From: Myoxocephalus aenaeus
Lineage: Eukaryota; Chordata; Actinopteri; Perciformes; Cottidae
NCBI GenBank assembly: GCA_038501785.1
Contig: JBAMJR010000154.1
Location: forward strand, 124,001 to 188,000
Direction of reading: 5' to 3'
DNA length: 64,000 nt
Every line of letters begins with the position of its first letter. Position 1 is the first letter of the stretch. The notes beneath the pieces were generated by a model that worked only from the letters and a program-made list of their open reading frames with translations, was not told the origin of the DNA and did no database searches. The translations under genes were made by a program, and so were the position numbers. Shown in pieces: positions 12,501 to 27,500 of the stretch.

Positions 12501-15500
12501 CAAAAAACATGTTTCTATAAGAAACAACCATGTACCATCAGGTCAAAGGCAGATTCAGTGTACCGGTATATCACTTTTTGGGTTTGAGTAACCCATTTTT
12601 GTATTTGGGGCAGAGGTGAGGCATTATCCTGGATAGACTTAGAGGTATCTAAAAATAAATAAAGACTTACTCCAGTAGCCTATTGACCGGCTTTCATCTC
12701 CTAGTTTTTATAATTAAGTAGTGCTGTCATATTAGCGCGTTATTAGCGCGTTATTAACGGCGTTAACGCAAACCAATTTTAACGCCGTCAATTTTATTAA
12801 CGGCGTTAACGCATTTTAATTTTTCAATTTTTTTTTTCCGCGAGCACCACGCCGGATGTAGCTCAACCGGAAGCAAAACAATAGGCACGCCGTTCGGGCT
12901 TGGAAGCTAGGCTAACGTTACGGTTTGAAATGAATGAATGGTGAGCGCGATACGGCAAAATGAATGATATTCAGTGAACTGCGAACAGGTGCGCGTGCCA
13001 GAAGGGAGCGCGAGTGAACACATTGAACACAGCAGGAGAGAACGCAACGTTAGCCAGCTAGCTAAAGCTCCGGTGGAAAATTATTAGCTAACGCTACTGT
13101 TTTTGAGGAGGTAGATTTTGAGGTGAGGGGACTGACAAGGCAGAAGGTAAAGTGGTCCACCGTTCTATCAATAAGCAGACCTGCCAACCTGTACGCAATT
13201 TGCGTAGCGGATACGCATTTTGAGGTCAAAGTACGCTGGTAAAAATTTGTCTAAAATTAATTTTAGACTAATTGACCAGCACACATTATATGCAATGCAA
13301 TATAATGCATGACGAGTATTTAATGACTTATCAATATATAGGTTATATATCAAGGTTGGCAGGTCTGAATAAGGCTAAACTAGAAGTTAACACTAATACA
13401 AACATTATTTTTCCAGAATGAGTGTGTTAGGGGAGAAGGATGCAGCCATTGTTAAACAGCTGGAGTGAAATGCAGCTGAAACTGGTCGTGGCTAAAACTG
13501 GAAGGCAAGGTCTCAATAAAAGGGCAAGAGGTGTCCTTTCATCTAGGAGATGTATTCTCCAAAATCAACAGGCAGGGATTCGCCAGATGCATTCTCTGTA
13601 TCAAAGATATAAATGATGCTAATAAAGGCAGCCATGCTCTCCCTTACCACATTGTGCCTCATATACTGTACATGTTAGACCCAGTGACAGGCTGGCATGA
13701 AATGGCTTGCATAATACTTAGTAAGGAGGCCATAATCATTTTTGACTCATGGCTGAAGTTAAGTTTCTCCAGCTCTCCCCAGGTTGGCTCAAAATGCATC
13801 AGATTGATGCTTTAAAATATGGAATATTTAAATTTTTCTTGCGGGGGAGCATGCCCCCGGACCCTCCTAGAGGGGTAATATCCTTCTCACCTTTTTCACC
13901 CCTGACCCGTTTTCATGCTTGGTGCACTCTATAATTTTATTTTGTAAACCCTTGTTTACCTGAAATGTGCAGTAATTTTATTTTGTACCGCCCTGTTTGG
14001 CAGTTGTTTTTCAATAAAATAAAGCAAGCCAATCCACTTTTTCATGTTGATAAGAGCATTAAAATGCAAAAAAGAAAAATTGAGGTTAATTGCGATTAAT
14101 CGCGAGTTAACTATGACATAAATGCGATTAATCGCGATTAAATATTTTAATCGTTTGACAGCACTATAATTAAGGCTCTATATGTAGGTTATTTCAACCC
14201 TTTCTATAAAATCTGTGCATTAAAGTATTCTACAACATATTTGCTTGTGGTTTGCTTCCTGAAATAAAGTCCTGCCACTGTAATGAATGTGGGAGTTTGC
14301 CATATTTCTGCCTATTCTGTATTTAAAGCAAATCCTATTAATTTCCCGTTGGTATCTTCTATAGGGATACTCACGGCAATCCGCTTCATCTGAGCTGTCC
14401 CCACAGTCGTTGTCAGTGTCACAACGCCAGGTATGTGGGATGCAGCGTTGGTTGGCACAGGTAAACTGATTGGCAGGGCATGTTCCAGGCATCTGTGTAG
14501 GGCAGTTGGACTCATCGCTATTATCAAAACAGTCATTGTGCCCATCACAGCGCCATCCTGCAGGAACGCAGTGCTTATTGGCACACGTGAATGCAGAGGG
14601 GGAGCAAGTGGTGTCTGAAAAAAGAAATGATAATCCTGATTGAAATACTGCAACAATAAACTAAACTAAACATTTAAAAAGAATAACTCAAAATTGTTTT
14701 ACTATGGTCAGGTCGGGCAAATGTTATAGATTAGATTCACAAAAGAAAGCATTACTGTTAATTCCACAGTTGAATTCGTCACTGTTGTCATGGCAGTCGT
14801 CAACACCATCGCATCTGTAGCTGCTTGGGACACATTTGCTGTTGCTGCAGGAGAAGGAATTGGCTCCGCACTGCAGTGTCGGGGGCTCATTGGAAGGGTC
14901 TTCCACACACGCCTGCTGGTTGGGCAACAGCTTCATGCCATACGGACAGCCACACACCCTCTGTGAGTCTGGGGCTGGAAAGCAGAAGTGGCTGCAGTCT
15001 CCATTAGGATTTGTCTGCCTGTTGCAGAAGTTGGAACCTGAGAAGGAGAGTGGAGTGTAATTACCAAGAATATGACTGACGAGTGTGAGCCTCAGCTATG
15101 CATGCAGAGTGAGAAGAGCAGTGAATAAAGCTACTGACCAATCTGAGAGTTGGAATTGAAAGACTTGACATGCATGATGTGGCTGATTCCTCTTCTGATA
15201 ATGACCATCTCCCCACCATCGGTCTTCCGCACACGTACAATGCCACCCAGGCGCCAGTCAGTGAAATATGCATAGCCTAAGAGATAGGAGCAACAGAGCA
15301 AAACCTCAGTTAGTTTATCTTTCATCACCTCCTGGCAGCAGTAATTGCTCTTTTGACATGACCCTCATTAAAGCATGAATGGTAAACCACAGTTCAAGTC
15401 AATGGCAGTGAGATTAACTCCCTCTTTATTTAGATAAAAAAACATGATCCTGTACTGCAACTTTATAGGCAACGTGTTGGTTATGCCAGGACTTATTACC

Positions 15501-18500
15501 TTCAAAAATGGTGAGACCAAACGGGTGGGAGATCTGGGTTATGCGGTTCAAAGAAATCCTGTTCTGTCCATCAAAATTGCTGTGCTCAATTTTGTCAAAG
15601 AAAGCATCCACCCAATACAGACGCATTGAGCTGAGTAGAGATCAAAGTAGAGTAAAAGGAGTCAAAAATGTTGTCGGGGGAATGATCAGAAAAAACATTG
15701 CAATAGCAACCATAATTTATAGGTAAAACAATTACAAATTCCATCAATGTCGTGGAACTGTTAGCCACATGGCTATAGGATGTTTGACTCACCTCCAGTC
15801 AATAGCGAGGCCATTTGGCCAGCCAAGAGTAGTGTTCACAATAGACAGGGCATGTGAACCATCACCCCAAGCCCTCATAATCTTTGCTGGCCTGTACCAG
15901 TCAGTCCAAAAAATATACCTGTCCAAATCAAATACACAACAAGCATAAATGTCATATGTCATTCAAAAATGTACCTGCTTTTAATACTTTAAAGTATCTA
16001 CTGCAAGCCTACTAGGGTGACAAAAATATATCTAGATTGTGTTTTAGATACTTCCACATTATTGAGTTTTTCTGTTTGAGCCAAATTCTTAGTGTTCGCT
16101 ACAATACTGCCCTTCACACTGAACTAATCTGAACTGTTGGGCACAGAGGTCTAATGACTTCGAAGCTATTAGAAATAACAGCTTGTTCTAAATGTATTGT
16201 ATTTCTTTTATCTGGTGGGTGGGTGGTTGGGGTGGCCTCATTTGAGGTGTTTTTTTAATGAGTGAGCACATCTTAAGGTGAGTGACCAGACATACATTGT
16301 CGGTTTTGCAGAAAGTTCCCTGTTCCCGGTCTGAATCCTACTGAATTCCCACAAACCTCAAATGTGTTTTTTTAATATAGTTTATAGTTTTATAGTATAT
16401 ATACAATACCAATATGTGCTTAAAGGGACAACATTCTTATATTGATTTACCCAATGGGAGGATGTACCACAATGGCACGAGGGTTGTTGAGGTTTTGTAT
16501 GATGGCTCTCCTGGACTTATCAGCAAGCTTCATTACAGATATGCTCCTGTATCGCGGGTCAGTCCAGTAGAGGTTTTTTGAAATCCAGTCGTAAGCCAGG
16601 TCCTCCACTCCATCCACTCTATTGGCTGCCAGTGCCTCCCTGCCTGTGCAGATCAAAGCAGTCAGACCACCGTTTAACACAGAGATTAAAGAGGAACACA
16701 TTTAAATAAATAGGCTGTCAGCTTGCATTTTCCCCATGTGGACCGGACAGAAAAAACTAGAGCAGCTCTAAAAACAACATCGCTGATCAGAGCAGTGGTG
16801 TTTCTTTTATTTTTTTGTGTGGTGTGACTTCTCGTGGACATTAGTGACTACTGTCCACCGCGTAGGTGATAGTTTTGAAATGAAATATCAAAACTGCTTG
16901 GTAAAACATTCTTGATTAGTCTTTTCTACTCATTTTCAGGTCATTAGTTTCAGATGTAAGTGGATTTTATGATCCATTTTCCACTGTCCATACTCCCGTC
17001 CACTCCCTCCCCCATAGTACCAGTCGGCCCCATCAGGCACTCCCTTAACTCCCTGTATAAGCCTGGCTGAATCACATGGTAGAGATCTCTGCAAGGACAG
17101 AAATTATCCAATGATGTAAGCAGAGAGAAAACAAGACCATGTCTTTCTTTGTATTATTATTGATACATTGTTATGCTGTGAATATGTGCAGGCTATTCTG
17201 AACAATTCAGCTACAAGATGCTCACCAGTCCCATCGACTTTTTGTTTATAAATAATATCTTTGGCTGTGTCTGAGAAGAAGATGACATCGTCTTCAGCAC
17301 TAAAATCCACCCCGACAAAGTAGGAAGGTGATCCAGTGATGGGCAGGATGATGTCCTCCTGAGATGAAAGGTTAAAGGGGATCCCTCTCACGGCCAGCTG
17401 GCTGGAGAACAGCAGAAACTGCCTCACAGCTGAAGATGGGAGATCAGAAGACCATTTGAAATAAGATAGTCATACACTTAAAAGGAAACATACTGAGATC
17501 TGTTCAAGAAACAAATCACTGCAGTCATAAGAAAAATGTTTTCTTACCAAAACATCGCTTGCCATCAGCATGTAGGTCGTAGCCCATGCGACATTTGCAG
17601 CGGTAACCCAGTCCTCCATTGTCACTCCTGTGACTAAGAACACAGATCTGCTCACATCCGCCTCTGTCTACACTACAGGGGTTTGGCACTGGAGACAAAC
17701 ATGGAAAAAGTATTCCTTTAGCTGGCAAGGTTATATGAAATTGATTATCTGATTATCTTCAACTATAGATATGTATGACTCTTTCTTTAGAAACACAAGC
17801 AGTTGCATGGTATAAAATCTACATAATATACATTTACATTGTACTGTGCACTGGATCACTCTGAAGAAGACACAATTGTCTAATTGAGGGACTTACCATA
17901 TGGCTGTTTCAACTGATGTATCACTGCAACTCCATGTGGAGCCTGTGATGTACTGTAAACAACTTGAGGACTGCTGTCAGTGAACTTGTTGGCTTTCATC
18001 ACGGCCATTTTGGTCCAGTCCGTGAAATAGACATTGTGCTCAAACAGACTGATGCCAAATGGGTGTGGGATCGCAGCACCTCCATGGACCACTGTTTTTC
18101 TGTTGGAAAAATGTTGTGAACATTGATTTATTAGAATATAAATGCATGGGCCTTTCTACTTGTTCACCCTCCAGAATGATTGGAGTTTTGTGTTTATTTT
18201 TATTTCAAAATTACCTATGAATGGTGTGTTTTTTTTTTAGGAATAACACATGACATATTTACCTATGAAGACCATCATATGTTGCAGTTTCAATGTAGTC
18301 ATAGCGACTGTCAACCCAGTAGATGCGCTGGGCTTCAATGTCTAGTGTGATACCAGCTGGCCAGCCCAGTTTAGTCGCAATGATCCCGTAACGGTTGGTG
18401 CCGTCCATAAAGGCCCGCTCCAGTCCTGGTTGTCCATTCAATGCCTCCCAATCTGAGAAGAACATATACCTGTAAAGGGAGGTTAAATGTTTAATCTGCC

Positions 18501-21500
18501 AGTTTTCTCTGAGGTGGGATCATTACACCAGGACTGCTATGTACAGCTTGGATGACAGAAATAACATGACATGTAATCCCTCCAGAAAGATTTAGGAGAT
18601 GTTTCTTTTGTCAATTAAGTCCAGCACCCAGAGCATCACATTATGTCTCCAGGTGGGTGGCTGTGCGTCTCACCAAAGAGCCTTACATTCATTTACGATA
18701 GGCAATTTATTTGTAGCCACCTGGCCCTCGTCCCCCCTTGAACTATATACTATTGGATTACAATGAGGGTCATCACTTACATTGCTCCTCACTAATCCAC
18801 CCAGGGCAATCTGCTAATCTCATACACACACCCCATTATTCCTTGCCAATGGAGCACGACAGATACTGTATGTGGGGTTTTGGAATGGGCGGATAGATGA
18901 ATGGATGGAAACTGGGAGATGTGCTTACCCGACAGTGGGGTCCACCGCCAGTCCTCTAGGGTTTCCAAGGTTTTCAGTGATGAGTGTGACCCGGTTACTT
19001 CCATCAAAGTCCACCATGTCAATCCTGTTGACGCTGGTCTCCACCACATACAGTTTATTGTTCACCCAATCCACCGCCAAGTTCTCAGGGTAGTCAACTG
19101 ATACATTTAAAACCACCTGCATATTGGAACCGTCCATATCCACAGAAAACACCTGTACACAAAAGACAGCATTGTTGTCAAGAAATGTGCTCGTAGGTGG
19201 TCACTGCTTCAAGAAATCAAGGGAAGATATTAAAAGACAAGTTCACATTTTTGGGTATCTTAATACAATACGCACATGCCTCTAGGTACATTGAAAGTGT
19301 TATTATCTCATCTGAATTAATTGAACTCAAATGCTTGAAAACGCACGTAATCGCACTACAAGCCTGTGCAACCGGCCCTGCTAAATCAGCACAGCAAGGA
19401 GAAGCTTGTACAACAACAGACACAGAGAGAGAGAAACTTCATTCTCTGCTCAGGTGGACATTACTCCACTATATCTTTACAAGTCAAGGGATGGGAGACA
19501 AAATCCCCATTCCTGAGTAAAAATGACTTCTAAACAGTTTGAGTCAGACAAATCGAGTGGGCATCATTCAAAAGTTTCAACGGACAATGCTTCCTTGTTG
19601 AGCCACTGCAAAGGGAAAATAACGCAAATTTTGCATTAAAAGGACTGCAACTTTAGACTACAGCCACTTGATTTTTCCAACTCAGTCTGCTCAAACCTCA
19701 TGCTAGCTGTGATTGAACTTTGGAATACATTTTTTCACATAACATAGACCTTGTATTTTGAACGGGAGAAACAATTATAGTGAACATAAACGATTCACTA
19801 AACATATGGGAATGTGGGTATTGTGGTAAAATAGACCGTCACAGGCATGAATGTAAAGCTAACAATGAGAAACACAATTTAGGCAGTAGAAAGGAGAGAT
19901 TATCTGTTTGCCTCTCTGACGATTCTGTCTTGTTACATATCTTTGAAGCCTGTAACGTGATTTTCTGAACCTGCCACTCTCACGATGGCACTAGTTTCTC
20001 AGGGTGGAAACCTTGGCACCATGCAGCTGGTTAGGCGGGTATTGCTCCTATCAGCTCTGCCTCTTTTGAAACAAGATCCATATGTTTAAAAGCAGGATTT
20101 ACAACTGACCTGTTTAAAGAGAAACTGGAGATGTGGAAATAGCCTGATAGTTTAACCTTTCTGGTTGCATTCACATGCCCTGTTTGTGCTTTCCCTACTT
20201 TTAATCTGACGTGCTGCCATGGAGGCTGGTGATATACACAGATGCCCAGTCCGAGCCTTTCAGCCCAGTGGCTGCAGTTCAAACCATTAAGGAGCCAAAG
20301 CACAGGCTGACAAATACTTTTTATCTTGCCAAAGAATGCATATAGATGGACAGTGCCACTGAAAACAAATACAGCATGATTACTTCAAACAAGATCGAGT
20401 TACAAAAATTGCACCCTGGTATGTGAACATCATACCAGCCTATCGGACAGGTTTCAAGATTAGGCCATTTGGATTCCAGTCCACATCTACTTCCCTTCAT
20501 TATGACCCAGTCGCAAAGGAGCCAACAGCTATCCCATTATTATAGTATCAACATTGCTGATATTTTACAGGATAACTGAAAGAATTTCATTCTGCAGCTC
20601 AAGTTTATCTCAAGTATTTCCTCAAACAAAACAGAGGTCTATTCCCGTGATCTCTTAGCCTGGCATAACAATATTCATCCAGGTAATGTTCTAAGAAAGT
20701 AAATAAATACATTTAACATTAATATGGACATTTTATTAAAAGAAATACCTTATTCTGAATGGTATCAGTCCAGAATATCCTATGGAGATTATAATGGATG
20801 TCCACTCCCACTGGAACCCCTCTGTTCTGTGAATGAACCAGAGTGTGCAGGTTGTTGCCATGGATGTCACCTATTAGTAGGTCTCTGCCATTAGAAAATA
20901 GCAAGGAAGGGACTCCAGCTGCAGTACAACAAGTGACAAGCAAAATACAACAAGTTAGAAAACACAACATAAACACGCCTTTTGAAAATGTCAGTTTAGA
21001 AAGCTGAGCCTGATTTGTATTTAAGCAAAAATCTATTTTGATGAAGGCATGCTCAACTAAAATATCAGTGAAAATTTACAGAATGTAGCGCATTAATTCA
21101 AAACCCTGACTAAGACAAATGAAGGTAAAGTACTTTCTAGCTACTATCCTTACACACTCTTTTCACTAAAGCTAAAAGGCACAGAGGTCAGCCTCTCAGT
21201 CAACACTCTTTCTATGTTCCACAAAGGCAAGAGAGCAACTAAAACAGCATTCGGTACGCAACAATGCACCAGAAAGCAGTGCAGACGCTCAGTGAAGCAG
21301 CCACAGTGGTTGGCAAACAGGAAAGGAGGCTATGCTAATGGAGGTAATTTAGATGGATCATTCACACGTTCAAAATCTGAGCATACAGTATGTGAGAAAA
21401 TCTGTTCAAACAGAGAGGAAATGACACTCACTTGAGAGGTCAGCTCTGCAGTATCTGTGCTGCTCCAGGGTGTAGCCTTCTCGGCAGCTGCAGCGATGGG

Positions 21501-24500
21501 AGCCAATGCGGTCCTCACACAGCTGGTCACATACGCCCCACATCGAACAGTCGTCAAAGTCTTCAGGATGAAATCAAAATCACAGCAGATGACGATTAAA
21601 CCCTGATATGTTTTGTTTGAGTCAAATTGCACTTTTAAGACAACAACATAGAGCTGTAATGAAGTGTGACTCAACAAAACTTTTCTTATTCTTCTTTTAA
21701 ATTCAGCTATGAGTCCAAAGTGTGTGTGGTACTTCTGGGTCCAAATAAAAACAGCAGATGTTATGTGCACGTCTACAATTATTTATATTATTATTATAAT
21801 TATCTCATTTACTGAGCGGAAGTAGATTTGACTTTCTATTACATAGATGCATTGAACATCCCAACTTATTATAAGAATCTCAAAGGCATTGAAGGATAAA
21901 TACCTATACATGAGCGACTGTCGTTGCTGCTGACAATGTATCCAGAAGGACACGAGCAGGTCCCTCCATCAGGGGAAGCATGACAGCGATACTCACAGCT
22001 TAGAGAGGCACATCTCCAGATACCTGGACACAGAAACCAATGAATATACTTCAATAACAAAGTTTCTTAGATATGAGATGTCTTAATGTGAACTTGAAAC
22101 AAGTTGTGTTGGTACTAACTGCAGTTGCGCCCAGCAGTGCTGTTAGTTTCATCCTCTCCCTCGGAACAGTGAGCCGTTCCATCACACAGCTGATCAATGG
22201 GGATACACAGGCCAGAGGAAGGACAGGGCCATTCTCCTGGGTAACACTCCCGTGGTACAATATCTGCAGAAAAAACAGTTAATCTTTATCGGTGCACATA
22301 GAAAAGGGAAAAGACAACCGCAGACAGATTTCGTGGGCAAAGTATGTATTGATAGTCAGCCTTATCTCCACAGGAATGTGCTTCTGATCTTAAGAAAATT
22401 GTGACTAGGACTTTATTGTCAGGGAAATTACTGTCACTTTAAATCGACACAGGGGAGTGGAGCTTTGAGGGGGTCACATGGGGGCTCAGAGGGCTTCTGC
22501 AGCCCATCCTCTAAAAACACACACTCTTCCCAGCCATTTGGAGGAATTCTAAAGCCCTTTGGGGGGCTGCGTGATCTTGTGCCACAAAGAGGCATTTGAA
22601 TAACACACTTAAAGGAGCACAGACATAGTCTTGCTAGCCCGAACAAACCATGGAGACTGGAGATGAATCAGGTTCACACAGAGAGCTTGAGTTGTTACAC
22701 ATTCTTGTGTTATTTAAACATTAATATTTCTGGTCCTTGCAGGAACAATTAACAGTATTTATGACAACTGGTTAAATACCTACCGCAGCCTTTCTCATCT
22801 GCATTGTCCTCACAGTCATCCTCTCCATCACAAACCCAGACTTGGTGTATACAGCGGCCACTAGGGCAGGTGAAGTAGTTCCCTCTACATGTTGGATATG
22901 CTGCGGGGAAGTGGAGAATATCAATACAGAGAAAAGATCAGAGACATTTATCTGGGTGAAGATAAGTTATGACACACTGGGGGGTTCGATTAAAAAACAG
23001 AGATGGTAGAAAGACAGAGGCGACATACTGCAGTTCAGCTCATCACTTCGGTCTCCACAGTCGTCGTCATGGTCACAGACGTAGCGTTGAGGAACACACG
23101 CCCCGTTATGACATGGGAACAGGCCCGTGTTGCAGCGCTGTGCTAAAGAAAACACAACAGAAAAAGACAAAAAATATCTATTTGGTGATGAGGTCAGGCT
23201 ATGGATGCTATTGCTTTTTAGGTTGAACTTTTTGGGAGGCTCAACAATAGCATCCATGTGAACAGTTTATTACAAAAACATGACTTCTTACTGCAATTTG
23301 CCTCATCAGAGCCATCCCGGCAATCAAGTATCTGGTCACATTTCTGGGTCCGGTTGTAGCAGGCCCCATTAGCGCACCTCAGCTGTGTACACTCGGGGTA
23401 ATCTGAAAGATGAAATCATCATCAGGGCAACACTAAGCACTCAAATCACCCTGACAACTGTACTCGTTTCTGCTGTTAAAAGGTGAAAAGCTCGATGAAT
23501 GGGAAGGATAAGAGACGAAAATGTAACGCCACCACCATAACAACAGCAGTCGCCAGAGCATTCTTTATGCCATTGTGAGATTACCACAGTGTGTAGTGCT
23601 GTGAGTTTACCATGTCGGCACAATAATAGCATAGCAGCTGAACTTCAGCTTGACTAATCCACCAAGGAATCTGCAATCAACCTCTGACAACAAGAAGCAT
23701 ATTGTAGCCCATTCTGTCAGTCAGCGAGCCTCTTAATCTTAACAAATTGATTAAAATGCCACAGGAGTCTGAAATACTAAAAAAAGGGAAACCTCCCCGG
23801 AGAAGACTTACGGCAGTCTCGCTCATCAGAGCCGTCTGAGCAGTCTGCCAGACGGTCACATCGGTATTCTCCTGGGATGCATGCCCCGTTACTACAGCTG
23901 AACTGCCCACTGGTGCAAGTCCTTCCAACTGGGGGCAGATTGGAAAGTGAAATAGAAAGGTTTTATTCACATAGTTATTTTATGCACTTAAACTTGTACC
24001 TTCTTTTATTGTTGATAAAAGGTATTTACTGGAATCTAATTCCTTAACTTCCACAGACACTTTGGCAGATATATACATCCTAAAGATCTTATTGTTCAAA
24101 ATACAATTGTAATAATAACTTGGATATTTTCCGCAAAACATTTATAAGCACCCTTAAAGAATTGCTGATATTGTAAAATGTACTTACTGCATTGGTGCCT
24201 CTCATCTGAGCCATCCTCACAGTCCTCCTCATCATCACAAACCCACATAACAGGGATGCACTCGCCGTCACTCAAACATGCAAAATGGCTCTCGTCACAT
24301 GTTACCTGAGCTGTGGGAATACATACAGATTATTTCATTATTTAGAGTTTACTACTAGGTGCATTTGTACAGTACACAAGTACATTTTTGAGTTACTCTT
24401 GCATTACTTAAGTGTGTTCATGCTATGCTAGTTTGGCTCCAAAAAACATTGAAGGATATTTTATATTTGACACGATTTTCCAGCACTAAAGTTACTAGAC

Positions 24501-27500
24501 ACCTCGCAGATTCAAATAGTGTCCAAAACATAAAATCCAATTGTAAAATATGATAGATGCATTATTATAGATTAAATTAAATATAATTTACTTAATTAAA
24601 TTTAAGTGAATTATCTGAGTAATTCTTCCACCACTGCTGTAATTCAGGTTGAATGATATATCCAAGAAGCATTATACTAAATATCCCAATTTCTCAGGTG
24701 CTATGTCGGCCTACAGTGCAAAATAATGAGAAACTCACGGCAGTCGTTTTCATCGGAGTCATCCACACAGTCCGATGTGCCGTCACAGTGCCAGTCGCCT
24801 GGTATACATCGACCTGTCGCACAGCGGAACTGCTCCAACTCACATCCTAAACATAATTAAAATACCACATGATTCAGTGGTAGTTTTCAAGCTTTTTTTT
24901 ACATGCAATAAGAACTTTTATCTACAGTTATCCATCAATGTTTTGCCATTTTAATGTTGATTTCTATTATTACTATCACTGTTATTATTATTGATACATT
25001 CTGTCCAAACAGTGTCATTCTGCACATCCTGGGTTCTTGAGACAAGGAAAAAGAAAATATAAAAAAAGACAGACAAAAAAAGATAATTGATAAATTCTTA
25101 AATTACTTTAAGTTTTTTGTATTTATTTTGTTAAACATAGTGTAAGGGGTTAGGGATGCCTTGCCCTGATGAAGCATGTTGTTAACAACATTGACAAGCC
25201 TTGGAGACAAGCGTGCCAGCCAACCCCCTGACAGTTGCACAATCTTCACCCCACTCATCCAGAGCCTCCTTTTGATGTTCCCACTGAGTGGCATCTGTAG
25301 AGATAAGGTACCACCACTCTACCTTCCCTGACATTTTCCAGAAGAGATTGATTCAGGCAGCATAGTTCAGTGGCAGAGCACTCCATCAGACCTGTGAATT
25401 TCTGATTGTCTCTCTGACAGCCTGATTTATGGTGCATGCTGCTCCTGTCCAGTCTGAAATGTAATTGGGATAAATAGTGGTACTGGGTGGTACCGCAACC
25501 ATTTCAACCCAAATTCTTCATGAGAAGAGCTGTGAGGTGGTGATTGGTGGTGCTCGCTTGGGGTTGGTGGTCTATCTATGTCCTGTCTTATCCAGCATTT
25601 TGGAAACATTCTTCCTTCTTAATCTAATAACTGCCTACAGCTACACAACATATTGGTGTTAGTTAGCTCAAATTAAATCCTGCAGTACACCAGAGCTATA
25701 GCACTACTATTCCACTAGGACAGCTTAGTTACTATATTTACAAGGAATCATAGACAAACGCAGTGGCAACAAAAAAGTATTGCTGTATACCTGGGCACAA
25801 AATATCATGTCTTAAAGGTAAACTACCAAAAATGAATTCCCTACAAATCTGCAGCATATTGTCTGAGGAGGTCTATCATCTCCTTTATGAAATGTTCTCT
25901 TTTAAAGGTGGATCACTTCCACAACAGTAGTGGGGTCAGTGCCTGTCTCCGTGCACTAAGAGACACATACCAATCAAGAATTCTTGTGTCAGATTATTTA
26001 GCCAGAAAAACAGCAAACTACTTTACAACCAACCAGCAAAACAAGCTGCATATTTAACTCCTTCAGCAGCTATCCAGAAAGCTAAACTTTTTTTTCCTGC
26101 TCAGTTTACTAATGATAAAATTTCTCCCAATATGCTCAAAGGGAGCCTTTGTTGCAAGGCAGTGATCCCAGAGGTTTCAGCATCATCTATAGCATGGCAG
26201 CAGGATTGCATACAGTATACACTGCTCAGAGATGCTGCTCTATTGAACAAAAATACAATATTTCCCTCTAGAATCAATACATTAAAGTCTTGAATGTCAA
26301 GACAACACATTACTACAGGACGACAAAGTTTTAAAAACAAAAATTAAATCTTGTTATCAAACTGAACAAATATGTAACAATATAATAAAATTTATGAATT
26401 AATTAGCTAAACAAATGAATGAAATAGCACTATCTAAATCTACTTTGTAAAAAAAACAAGATGGTTATAGCTGCCATGCATTCGGACCTAGGTTGATAAC
26501 CTAAAACCACATATGCCAAGGAGAAACCAATCTGCTGGAGGCTTTCAAATGCAGCCAGTGTTTCCTGACAGTATTACTTCTGGGAAAGGTGACAGACACT
26601 GAGGCTGAACCTTTCAACGGCACTATTTTTTGCAAGGGTTCTTCTTACATTCTGAAAAGAACGTCTTCTTTGTAACTTTTCCTTAATCCTCACATTTCTA
26701 TGTCTTCATTTTGACAAAGTCACAATTTCACAGTATCAAATCAGAAGAAGCTAAAAGCCAGGGTAAACAGGGCAAATCTGCTATTAAGAAGGTTTAATCT
26801 AAGAGTAAAGATCACAGTTTTCTTTGTTATTATTAGTTTCTTGTTTAAGTGTTTTCATGTGATTTAGTGTTTTCCTTTTCCTACTTGTCTTTCCTAATTA
26901 GCAACTTAAACCCACAGCAGGAGAGAGCACCGCACTATCCATGCAGGAAGATAAGGACGCCCTACTATTGCCCAACAAAGAAGAGTAGTAGAGGAATTTT
27001 CATTAGAATGAAGCCCTTCATAGGCCTTAAACCCCACTGTGAAATTACAATAGCACAAAAGAGGTGTCAGCAGGGAAGCAAACTCATAACTGGAAGTGTC
27101 ACCCTAAAAACCACTCAGCAGAAAGGAGAGTACAGTAAGGCTTACTTCCTGCGATAAGGTAAAACAAAAGTGGAACATAAGCCCCCCTCTCATGGCCACC
27201 CATTAAGAAAACACCTGTTCACAACCACTGAAACATCGCTTTCTTGTCACGTGCGCCTGAAAGCTTTCATGCCGTCTTGTTTTGGCGCAGCGCTCCACAC
27301 TCACTGAATGCGTGTGGAGAAAAGTGGAGAAAACGGCTGCTGGCAGCATGAAACGCTGGACCCATCCATGCTGTCAGAGCGAAGTGCTGCTGCCTATTTC
27401 ATATGGAAATCAATGCAGCAGAATGCAGTCAATTGCCAAACAAGTGACTTCGGCTCTTACTGCTACACACAAAACAGTGAAAAACGGAGGGGCCCTGGCA

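Larger units (their letters stand above)
12711..14174. mobile_element. hAT-type DNA transposon, non-autonomous, with 8-bp target-site duplication
   Basis: The element is 12719-14166 (1,448 bp), in the lrp2 intron between exons 22 and 23. Its ends are inverted (tagtgctgtca at the left, tgacagcacta at the right). It is flanked by a perfect 8-bp direct repeat, taattaag, at 12711-12718 and 14167-14174. Eight-base duplications and short inverted ends are typical of hAT elements. Subterminal palindromic motifs (aacggcgttaacgc at the left, attaatcgcgatta at the right) fit transposase binding arrays. No full transposase is present, only a possible zinc-finger remnant at 13380-13700. The exact duplication suggests a fairly young insertion. 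Confidence 0.9.
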
